A DNA stretch of 52,688 nt from an uncultured Roseburia sp. (GTDB lineage Bacteria; Bacillota; Clostridia; Lachnospirales; Lachnospiraceae), in NCBI GenBank assembly GCA_947567625.1, contig CANONN010000022.1, forward strand, positions 1 to 52,688, read 5' to 3'. Positions 15,896-23,295 of this stretch are shown here, piece after piece. The notes under the pieces are model-generated. The model saw only the letters and a list, made by a program, of their open reading frames with translations, did no database searches and was not told the origin of the DNA. The position numbers and the translations under genes are program-made. Position 1 is the stretch's first letter, and every line of letters begins with the position of its first letter.

Positions 15896-17113
15896 ATGAT
15901 AAAGCGAATTGTGATGTGTACGAACGGCGTGGAGACGCTGGATTATTTTTCAGGGCAGATGGCAGACACCTTTACCGCGGAAGGGGTAAAGGTGTTTTTC
16001 CATGATCTTAAAAATCCCGCAGATAGCGCCGACAAATTAAAAGCGTTTATAAGGTCCGGGGAGACCGCGTTTCTCACCTTTAATTTTGAGGGCTTGGAGA
16101 AGGAGGAGGGAATCTATCATCCCCTGGAAGGCTATCTGTGGGACTATTTTGATATTCCCTGTTACAATATTGTGGCGGATCATCCCTACTATTATCATGA
16201 TAAACTGATTTCGGATGAGAGGGGCGCAGATTTGCCGCGGCGCTATTATCACATCAGTGTCGACCGAAATCATGAATCCTATATGAAGCGGTTTTATCCC
16301 GAGTATCAGAGTGCGGGGTTTCTGCCGCTGGCGGGGGCGGCGCTGTGTGAGCCGACCGTTCTTCAAACGGACAATATGCGCAGTGATCAGGTCCTGTTTA
16401 CCGCCAATTATACGGCGCCGGCGTTTTTTGAACCTTACATCCATCGCATTGATGAGGAGTATGCAACGTTTTACCGGGGAATCATCGACGATCTGATAGC
16501 AAATCCCGCGCAGACCGTGGAGGAGGCGGCGCTGCGACATTGTGAGCGGGAGCTGGGGGAGCTGCCTGACGCGCAGCTGCGGACCGTGATGCACCACATG
16601 CTTTTTATTGATTTGTATATCCGCAATTACTGGAGGGGAGAGGTGGTAAAGACGCTGCTTGCGGCGGGTATCCCGGTGGAAACTGCGGGCAGGGGATGGG
16701 AGCGCCTGGAGTGTAAAAACAGGCGGCTGCTTGACGTCCATCCCCAGACCGATACCAGGACTTGCCTTATGATGCAGCGGCGGGCAAAGGTGTCTTTAAA
16801 TGTCATGCCGTGGTTTAAGGACGGCGCGCACGACCGGGTGTTTCATGCGATCTTAAACGGGGCCGTGAGCGTGACCGATGCAAGCCGGTATCTGAGGGAG
16901 GAGCTAAAAGACGGTATGGGACTTTGCTATTATAGCCTGAAACGTCTGGATGAGCTTCCGGGGCTTGTGGAAGGGCTGCTGGCCGATGCTTGTAGGAGAC
17001 GCGACATGGTGGAGAGCGGGATTGCGTATGTGCGGGAACATCATACTTGGGAAAGCCGGGCGAGGAGGCTGCTTCGCTTCATAAGAGAAGACAACGGACG
17101 CTATGTTCTGTGA
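15896..17113 (+). CDS. Glycosyltransferase-like protein (CgeB / DUF3880-type)
   Basis: A 405-residue protein resembling CgeB-like glycosyltransferases: an N-terminal Rossmann-like half opening IKRIVMCTNGVETLDYF, and a C-terminal half with the pattern LNVMPWFKDGAHDRVFHAIL followed by NGAVSVTD, typical of this family's sugar-nucleotide-binding region. The function would be transfer of a sugar to an unknown acceptor in the cytoplasm. It begins 30 bp after the permease stop in the same direction, so it may belong to the export operon, perhaps modifying substrate or envelope (inference). An in-frame ATG at 15872 lacks a ribosome site; AGGA at 15882 favours 15896. A bidirectional terminator ends it. 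Confidence 0.7.
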   Translation: MIKRIVMCTNGVETLDYFSGQMADTFTAEGVKVFFHDLKNPADSADKLKAFIRSGETAFLTFNFEGLEKEEGIYHPLEGYLWDYFDIPCYNIVADHPYYYHDKLISDERGADLPRRYYHISVDRNHESYMKRFYPEYQSAGFLPLAGAALCEPTVLQTDNMRSDQVLFTANYTAPAFFEPYIHRIDEEYATFYRGIIDDLIANPAQTVEEAALRHCERELGELPDAQLRTVMHHMLFIDLYIRNYWRGEVVKTLLAAGIPVETAGRGWERLECKNRRLLDVHPQTDTRTCLMMQRRAKVSLNVMPWFKDGAHDRVFHAILNGAVSVTDASRYLREELKDGMGLCYYSLKRLDELPGLVEGLLADACRRRDMVESGIAYVREHHTWESRARRLLRFIREDNGRYVL

Positions 17114-17131
17114 ACAGTTATGGTGTGTATA

Positions 17132-17178
17132 AAAAAGGTGTGAAATCTTGAGGTTGTTTCGAGATTTCACACCTTTTT
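17132..17178. terminator. Bidirectional rho-independent terminator
   Basis: A perfect 17-bp inverted repeat: AAAAAGGTGTGAAATCT (17132-17148) and AGATTTCACACCTTTTT (17162-17178), loop of 13 nt. It carries A runs on one side and T runs on the other, so it can stop transcription from both strands. It separates two convergent genes. Confidence 0.95.
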
Positions 17179-17180
17179 CT

Positions 17181-17210
17181 TACATTATGGGAAACTCCGT
17201 CGTCAGACAC
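17181..17210. repeat. Short dispersed repeat, family B, copy 2
   Basis: Matches 6530-6559 with three differences over 30 bp. It begins directly after the bidirectional terminator. Its reverse strand supplies the TGA stop codon of the CPBP protease gene, so insertion or spread of this repeat may have reset that protein's C-terminus. Confidence 0.55.
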
Positions 17211-18132
17211 ATTCATGCGCCTGCCCGCTTGCGTGGGATGTATGCTTTCTGCCCCACAGATAGAGAGCGATACATGCCAAAATGAGAACGATATCCGCCA
17301 GCAGCGTTCCCTCGATACCGAAGCCGACGTTGTAGGCGAAACTGTTTTCTGCCGTGGAGGCGTCGAGCCCAAAGACAGAATATGGAAGCACGATACCGCT
17401 GTTGGGCAGGCCGAAGATAATGTTTTGCATAAAATTCCAGGCCGTATGCGCCGCCATCGCGCACCATAAGCTGTCGAGATAAAAAACCATCATGGAAAAC
17501 AGGATTCCCACGACAAAGATGTTGATCACCGATAATACCGTAATCCCCTCGTTGAACAGATGCAGTATGGCAAAGAGCAGGGAATTCCCTATGACAGCCA
17601 CCGCCGGACTGCTGTAGCTTTTGCGCAGCCTCTGATAGAGAAAACCTCTGCAAATCAGCTCTTCCGCCGAGGACTGGATAAAGACGGCGACAAAGATCAG
17701 AATCAGATAAACGGGCTGAAAGCCTTTGTAGTAGAGTGCAATGTCTTTATGCAGCCAGGCGGCCAGGATACAGATGCCGTTTAGGCCAAAACCTATCATG
17801 AGGCCCAGAACAAATAATTTTCCATTGTTGCCTGCCGTGCGGGGGCCGATCGACTGCAAGATCGGACGGTTTTTCTTTGTGAAGACAAGAAAAAGGAGCG
17901 TCAAAAACCAGATACCGATAAATTGTACATACATATAGGCCGTGACGCCGATATCGGTATTGGTCATAAACGGAATCAGCTCTAAGAATGAGCCTAAAAT
18001 TTGACCGAGCAAAATGAGCGCCAGCGCGAGCAGATACAGGACGGGCAGATGATCGGAAAATCTGCGCTTTTCGGGTTTGGTATCGACTGTGTGCGGCGTA
18101 TTGTGTCCCGAAGTTTCATGCGGCTGGTTCAT
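17203..18132 (-). CDS. CPBP family intramembrane metalloprotease (CAAX/Abi type)
   Basis: A 309-residue polytopic membrane protein of the CPBP family, glutamate- and histidine-dependent intramembrane proteases that include Rce1 and bacteriocin-linked Abi proteins. Seen: about eight hydrophobic segments and the motifs in order, EELICRGFLYQRL (EExxxR), FAILHLFNEG (FxxxH) and CAMAAHTAWNFMQN (HxxxN). An upstream in-frame ATG at 18186 has no ribosome site, while AGGAGAC sits about 8 bp before the ATG at 18132. A near-consensus promoter lies further upstream. Substrate unknown; it borders the tail island but nothing else links them. Confidence 0.88.
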   Translation of the reverse strand: MNQPHETSGHNTPHTVDTKPEKRRFSDHLPVLYLLALALILLGQILGSFLELIPFMTNTDIGVTAYMYVQFIGIWFLTLLFLVFTKKNRPILQSIGPRTAGNNGKLFVLGLMIGFGLNGICILAAWLHKDIALYYKGFQPVYLILIFVAVFIQSSAEELICRGFLYQRLRKSYSSPAVAVIGNSLLFAILHLFNEGITVLSVINIFVVGILFSMMVFYLDSLWCAMAAHTAWNFMQNIIFGLPNSGIVLPYSVFGLDASTAENSFAYNVGFGIEGTLLADIVLILACIALYLWGRKHTSHASGQAHECV

Positions 18133-18207
18133 GGGCGTGTCTCCTGTTTTGATCTTTTTGGGTCTGTAGGCGCTTTGGGGCGTCACGCAGCGTTATTGTT
18201 ACAATAG

Positions 18208-18236
18208 AGTATAGCAGAGAGTACACGATTGTACAA
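18208..18236 (-). promoter_or_regulatory. Sigma-A promoter for the CPBP protease gene
   Basis: On the minus strand: TTGTAC (18236-18231), a 17-bp spacer, TATACT (18213-18208). Spacing is ideal and both boxes are close to consensus. It drives leftward transcription away from the tail leader that starts at about 18288. Confidence 0.8.
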
Positions 18237-18287
18237 GGGATTCCGTGAAATGTCCTGGTTTTTCATTTGATAAGCACAAACATTTCT

Positions 18288-18400
18288 AAAGTTACTTTTT
18301 TTATTTTTGATCGTTTTGTTTTTTGCCGGAACTTCCGGGAGAGAGGGGCGGAACTTCCGCTAAAAATAAAGGTTGCGGATAAGGGAGCCATAGGAAGAAA
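18288..18400 (+). promoter_or_regulatory. Tail-island leader repeat, copy 1, with tandem palindromic sites
   Basis: This ~110-bp block matches 26909-27022 in architecture. Elements in order: AAAGTTACTTTTT; a T-rich stretch; palindrome CCGGAAcTTCCGG (18326-18338); palindrome GCGGAAcTTCCGC (18348-18360), centres 22 bp apart; an AAAATAAA stretch; then GATAAGGGAGCCATAGGAAG. The distance from GTTACT to the first palindrome centre is 41 bp in both copies. Two palindromes two helical turns apart suggest tandem operators for a dimeric regulator, or recombinase arms. No sigma-A promoter is evident inside. The block lies between the CPBP promoter and the tail-tip gene. Confidence 0.7.
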
Positions 18401-18617
18401 GAAATGCATGCAGAATATTCCACTCATGTATCAATATTTGTTATCAGGAGGTAGAAAGGCGGAATAAACTGCTCGATGGCAATTCATTCCACATGCCGAA
18501 CAAGTTCGGCAGGAATTTGTGCCGAAGCGTCACAAATTCTGCGATGGCGGAGCGATATCGGACATTTCGCTCGCCCTCTTGGCGCAAAACGCTTCAGAAT
18601 GGAGGAAAAAATAAAAA
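18401..18617 (+). repeat. Hairpin-rich leader of the tail-tip gene (repeat-like)
   Basis: This 217-bp stretch has no convincing gene. It holds an orphan AGGAGG site (18447-18452) and three hairpins in a row: TGCCGAAC/GTTCGGCA (18494-18511), AATTTGTG/CACAAATT (18514-18538), and GGCG-AGCGA/TCGCT-CGCC (18546-18575). It ends at the GGAGGAAAAA ribosome site of the tail-tip gene. A short open frame from ATG 18476 runs through the hairpins and ends just inside the tail gene, but reads as translated repeat. The dense palindromes suggest a dispersed intergenic repeat; only a genome search can confirm. Confidence 0.5.
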
Positions 18618-21600
18618 ATGAAAAAACCATGTGAAGTAATTGAGATCAACAAGATCACAGGGCGGATGGAGCCGCCCAGGCTGCTGCTGATGAACCGTTC
18701 TTTTTCCGTGATCGGGGTGATCGGTTTCTATGAAAACTGGAATATTTCGCTTGTCGCAAACGGGATGGACGAGATAGCGTTCCAGGTTCACAAATCGATC
18801 AATGGGAGCGCGTGCCCGATCTGGGATGAGCTGGTCGACTTAAAAATTGTCGACGTCGCAGAATTCGGCAGGTTCGAGATTTCTGTCAATTATACGGACA
18901 ATACGCAGACGGTCAAATCAGTCCACGGCGTATCGCTGGAGACAGAGCTGGCACAGATACGGCTGTATGATTTCCATGTCAACGACGAGGATGCGGCTGA
19001 TATGGAGCTGACCGAGTGGAGCGCGGAAAACTATGATGAAGAGGGCAATTTTATCCCGACGGTCTTTTATAATCCACAGGATACGAAACACTCGCTTCTG
19101 CACCGTGTTCTGGCGGACAAGGCGCCGCACTGGAGTATCGGCTATGTGACGCCCTTTATAGCGCTGGAGGAAAGCAGCCGTCCCGAGCCGTCCACCGCTT
19201 TTCAGAGGACCTACACGGCTGACGGAGAATCCATCTATGATTTTTTGACCGGCACGGTTGCTGCCGAGAGCAATGTCGTATTCCTCTTTGACACGCGCAG
19301 CAGACGTATTCACTGTTACAGCCTGTGTGACTGCATCGACCCGCAGACCGGAACCGTCATGCGCGATGCGAATGGGGAGGAATTGAGAGGGATTGGAGAA
19401 GATACCACGGTGTTTGTCTCCAAGGTCAGGCTGGCAAAAGAGATCAGTATCGTATCCCATAAGGACAACGTGAAAAATTGTTTCCGCGTCCGGGGCGGTG
19501 ACGATGTGATCACGGATTTGGTGCGCGCCGTCAACATGAACGGTTCCGGTTATATTTATCGTTTCGCGGATTTCCAGTATAACGACATGTCCAAAGAATT
19601 GAGGGACAAGATCATTTCTTACCAAACGCTGATGGCATCGGAAGAAGTACAGGAGGAATATTATGGAGAAAATGGTATCTATACCAGAATGTGCCGGGCT
19701 TACGAAGATTTGGCCTGGTATGAATCTTCTATGATGCCGGATACGGAAAAGCTGACCGAGCCGGGAGAGGCTAAGGCGCAGTATGAAAAGGTGTTCGCGG
19801 CGTTAGACATGCCAGGCGGGGCTGCCGTGGCGGTGTCCTCTATGGGCAATTATGACGACCGTCTTTTTGTGGGCGTGACAAACAACATCGAGGCGTATGC
19901 AAAAATATTCCTCGACCCGCGCTTTGACTTGGAAATTGTGCCGGACACGGCGTCCTATTCGCATAATCCGCAGGAAGATGCGGAGGGAAAAGATTGCGGC
20001 ACCGGGGTATGGCAAGGGAAAATCCGCGTCACGCAGCACAGTGACGGGACGAACGTATATCCGGTGGATATGGCCGCCGCACAGTTCCTGCGGGTGGCCG
20101 TAAACGGCGACGAAGAAACGTTTGCCAGACAGAAGCTGCACAAAGCGATGTCAGAGGCTTCGATGTCAGACATTGATTTTAAAGTGAGCGCGATGTCCGA
20201 ACAAGAGATGAGAGACTATTTCGGGCAGTTTGCCTTAAACCGCCTGCAATCTTTTTCCGACGGATACCATGCCTGCATCAGTATTCTGACGACAAGAGGG
20301 ATGGCAAGCACGGACGAACAGTATAACGAGCTGTATGACGCCTACCAGAAGCGGCAGAAGATTGTGGATGAGGTGAAAGCGGTGCGCAGGGCGCAGGCGG
20401 ACGAAACCCGGGCACGGATTGAGAGCATCAAAAAGGAGCAGCAGATCTTTCAATACGGAGATGAAACCCATGTGGGACATGATTTTCGGACCTACCTGGG
20501 GGAGGCTTTGTATTTAGAGTTTTGCAGTTACCGGAGAGAAGACACCTATACCAACAGCAATTATTGTTCCGACGGTTTATCAACGGCAGAGTGCCTGAAA
20601 AAAGCCAGGGAACTGGTGGAGGCGGCGGACAAGGAGCTTGGCAGGGCCTGTGTGCTGCAGCGCACCGTGTCCACATCCCTGCTCAATTTGTTTGCGCTCC
20701 CGGAGTTTGAACCGCTCTACGACAAGTTTGCCTTGTTTAACTACATCAGGGTCGGCACGGAGGACGAGGTCTTAAAGCTGCGTCTGATCGGCATAGAGTT
20801 TAACGGCGAGAATGTGGGGGATATTCAGGTCACCTTCTCGGAGCAGGTCGAAGCGGTCGACGGGAGTATGAGCGATCTGCAAAGTATCATAAAACAGGCG
20901 GGCAATATGGCTTCGAGCTACCCTGCGACTATTTTACAGGCAAAAAAGGGGGAGACGGCGCAGAATACGTTTCTTGACATTTACCGCAATGGGCTAAACG
21001 CCGCCAGAACCATGCTTACCAATAATGACAGCAATGAGGTGACAGTCACACAGTCCGGCATTCTTTGCAGACGCATGGATGACGAGGGATTTTATGGGGA
21101 TAAGCAGTTTCGGGTGACGGGGAATATCATGGCGTTTACCGACGATAGCTGGCAAACCGTGAAGCTCGCCGTCGGGGAGACGACGCTTTATAACCCGATC
21201 ACCGAAAAGTATGAGAAAAAGTATGGCGTGCTCGCGCCGGCCCTCGTCGGCGAGCTTATAGCAGGCGGGGCGCTGCATATCGGCAACGAAAACGGTTCCG
21301 TGCAGATCACCGGCAGCGGGATTAAGATCACGAAGGGAGAGATTACCTGGGGGAAAGGAGATGACGGCGTCTCCGCGCCGGCGATTGCGGATATTGAGGG
21401 GTTGTCGGGTTATTTAGAACAACTTGACGGAAGGATACAGACATACTCGCAGAAAGAGGACCCCAAAAAGACGGCCGGCATTGGCTGGGCGGATGAGGAC
21501 AATGCAAATCACTTGGGCGACGTGTGGATGAATACGGAAAACGGTATTGTCTATGTGTATACAAAAGATACCGATCAGAAATACAAGTGGCAGGAGACGC

Positions 21601-23120
21601 AGGATTCCAGGCTGCGAGAGCTCGCGCAGAAAAAAGCGCAGATTTTCACCAGTAAGTCTGCCCTGCTCTCGGAGGGCTACAAAGTAGGCGATTTGTGGAT
21701 ACTGGGAAAAGATGATGTAATGAAGGACTACAAAGTGGGGACGATTCTGGTTGCCGTGGAAAGTGCGAAGCCGAACGGGTTTCGGGAAGGGCATTGGGGC
21801 GAGACTACGGTTAATGAGGCTGCGGATGCTATGACACGAGTGGTAAAAGTGGAAGACTTTAAAGATAAAGTAGATCAAGCACTTTGGAGAAATAAGGGCA
21901 CGATTATTAACGAAAATTATGTTATTTCACCCAGCATAGGAGTTGGATACGGCTGTTGGATGAATGATGACTATATGGTAGAAATTGACCCAAAACATGA
22001 GTCGAAGGATACCTATAATCAGTACATCTTTTGTGTCCGTGATAAAAAGAAAAACGGAGAGGCTTCTGTTATAATGGGAGTGAAAACAAATGGCGATGGT
22101 TTTTTTAAGGGGACACTATCTGGTGCGACAGGAACATTTTCCGGTAAGTTATCAGCTGCGACAGGTTCGTTTTCTGGAAGTTTGACTACTGATAAAATTT
22201 TATTGAATCCTGATTCTAATGTAAACAAAGGGTGTATTATGCTAAATGATTTAACAGAAAGTGATGGTAATACTTATAAAGAGATCACGTTAATAAATGA
22301 CTTAGAAAGTAATACTGATAACTTGGCAATTAGTTTTGGGTTCAAGAACTCTGATACTTCCCAATATTATGCTACAGCTGGATTAGCCATAGTAAAAAAA
22401 TCAGGGAGTATCTACAATAAATTGTACTCAAATACTTATTTGGGAGGTAAAATATATTTTAGGAATAATGTTTATCTAACAGACCAGTTAGAAAGGTGTA
22501 TTTATTGTTCTGGAAAATTTAATACGGAGGGAGCTGTTTCTATAGGCAATAAGGATCCTGGTTCTTATATGCTTTATGTGAATGGTTCAGGATATTTGAA
22601 TGGTGACTTATACTGTAACAGTCCTGTGAAAGGAAGTATGGTACATATGTTTGTGCAAAATGGCCAGCATAAAGGTGCGCTGGCTGTCAACGGTGATAAT
22701 TTTGGACTTTTTGATACTACATATGAACATTGGTTAATCCATGTAAACGCAAGCGGTAAAGTCACAACAGCTAGTTCGCTATCAGATCAACGTTTGAAAT
22801 CTGGTATTAAAGAAAGTTCTGTAAATGATGCATTGCATCAGATCTTAGCGATTAACCATAGGGAGTTTACGTTAGACTATAACAACGAGTACAAAGATAT
22901 CGGGTACATTGCACAGGAGTTAATGGAAATAAATCCTAAAATGGTGATTGAACCAGATGACAAAAAGGACTACTATCATATTGATACTTTTTATTTGGAA
23001 TCGATTATCACAAAGGCGATGCAGGAATTTTATTCGGAATTTGAAAACAGTCTTAAAAGGATTTCTCAATTGGAACAGGAGAATAAACAGTTGAAAGAAA
23101 TGATGAAAAACAAGAGTTAG
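18618..23120 (+). CDS. Phage tail-tip / receptor-binding protein with C-terminal S74 chaperone domain
   Basis: A 1500-residue tail protein. Residues 1 to ~400 resemble the siphophage tail-associated (Tal, prophage endopeptidase tail) hub. The middle contains helical and beta segments with the tail-fibre pattern GDVWMNTENGIVYVYTKD. At about 1140-1190 a beta repeat reads FKGTLSGATGTFSGKLS, AATGSFSGSL. The C-terminus is a peptidase S74 intramolecular chaperone domain starting SLSDQRLKSGIKE; it should trimerise the fibre and cut itself off before the Ser (about residue 1389), leaving a 112-residue coiled-coil-ended chaperone. DNA from about 21,850 to the end is clearly AT-richer than upstream, a mosaic junction. 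No lytic domain was recognised. Confidence 0.88.
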   Translation: MKKPCEVIEINKITGRMEPPRLLLMNRSFSVIGVIGFYENWNISLVANGMDEIAFQVHKSINGSACPIWDELVDLKIVDVAEFGRFEISVNYTDNTQTVKSVHGVSLETELAQIRLYDFHVNDEDAADMELTEWSAENYDEEGNFIPTVFYNPQDTKHSLLHRVLADKAPHWSIGYVTPFIALEESSRPEPSTAFQRTYTADGESIYDFLTGTVAAESNVVFLFDTRSRRIHCYSLCDCIDPQTGTVMRDANGEELRGIGEDTTVFVSKVRLAKEISIVSHKDNVKNCFRVRGGDDVITDLVRAVNMNGSGYIYRFADFQYNDMSKELRDKIISYQTLMASEEVQEEYYGENGIYTRMCRAYEDLAWYESSMMPDTEKLTEPGEAKAQYEKVFAALDMPGGAAVAVSSMGNYDDRLFVGVTNNIEAYAKIFLDPRFDLEIVPDTASYSHNPQEDAEGKDCGTGVWQGKIRVTQHSDGTNVYPVDMAAAQFLRVAVNGDEETFARQKLHKAMSEASMSDIDFKVSAMSEQEMRDYFGQFALNRLQSFSDGYHACISILTTRGMASTDEQYNELYDAYQKRQKIVDEVKAVRRAQADETRARIESIKKEQQIFQYGDETHVGHDFRTYLGEALYLEFCSYRREDTYTNSNYCSDGLSTAECLKKARELVEAADKELGRACVLQRTVSTSLLNLFALPEFEPLYDKFALFNYIRVGTEDEVLKLRLIGIEFNGENVGDIQVTFSEQVEAVDGSMSDLQSIIKQAGNMASSYPATILQAKKGETAQNTFLDIYRNGLNAARTMLTNNDSNEVTVTQSGILCRRMDDEGFYGDKQFRVTGNIMAFTDDSWQTVKLAVGETTLYNPITEKYEKKYGVLAPALVGELIAGGALHIGNENGSVQITGSGIKITKGEITWGKGDDGVSAPAIADIEGLSGYLEQLDGRIQTYSQKEDPKKTAGIGWADEDNANHLGDVWMNTENGIVYVYTKDTDQKYKWQETQDSRLRELAQKKAQIFTSKSALLSEGYKVGDLWILGKDDVMKDYKVGTILVAVESAKPNGFREGHWGETTVNEAADAMTRVVKVEDFKDKVDQALWRNKGTIINENYVISPSIGVGYGCWMNDDYMVEIDPKHESKDTYNQYIFCVRDKKKNGEASVIMGVKTNGDGFFKGTLSGATGTFSGKLSAATGSFSGSLTTDKILLNPDSNVNKGCIMLNDLTESDGNTYKEITLINDLESNTDNLAISFGFKNSDTSQYYATAGLAIVKKSGSIYNKLYSNTYLGGKIYFRNNVYLTDQLERCIYCSGKFNTEGAVSIGNKDPGSYMLYVNGSGYLNGDLYCNSPVKGSMVHMFVQNGQHKGALAVNGDNFGLFDTTYEHWLIHVNASGKVTTASSLSDQRLKSGIKESSVNDALHQILAINHREFTLDYNNEYKDIGYIAQELMEINPKMVIEPDDKKDYYHIDTFYLESIITKAMQEFYSEFENSLKRISQLEQENKQLKEMMKNKS

Positions 23121-23244
23121 ATCAAGTCAAGACTCGGTAAGCAAGGTAAAGAATTCGGATAAAATAAACGCGAAATCAGCGATTATTTACAAGTTGATTG
23201 CAATTTGCGCGGTGCGCAGAAAAGAGTGCGGCTTAATGATTAAA

Positions 23245-23285
23245 TCATCAAAGATGAATTCCGTAAAAGAATTCATCTTTGATGA
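23245..23285. terminator. Hairpin between convergent tail-tip and LRR genes
   Basis: Perfect 17-bp inverted repeat TCATCAAAGATGAATTC (23245-23261) and GAATTCATCTTTGATGA (23269-23285), loop of 7 nt. T runs are weak on both strands, so termination strength is uncertain, but the position between convergent genes fits. A degraded version (AAAAGATG with CATCTTTT, about 25396-25426) lies at the same place next to the second LRR copy. Confidence 0.6.
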
Positions 23286-23295
23286 AATAGTAACA

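Noticed and set aside
18288-18400. Known riboswitch (c-di-GMP, preQ1, SAM, guanidine and others) in the tail leader
   Set aside because: I could not match any consensus core. The palindromic spacing looks more like DNA-binding sites. A covariance-model search would settle it.
18476-18634. Short frame through the hairpins before the tail-tip gene
   Set aside because: It reads across three palindromes and overlaps the tail-tip start; no domain, and the AGGAGG upstream is too far from its ATG.
18618-23120. Diversity-generating retroelement acting on the tail-tip gene
   Set aside because: No reverse transcriptase gene and no template repeat of the variable region were seen in the window.
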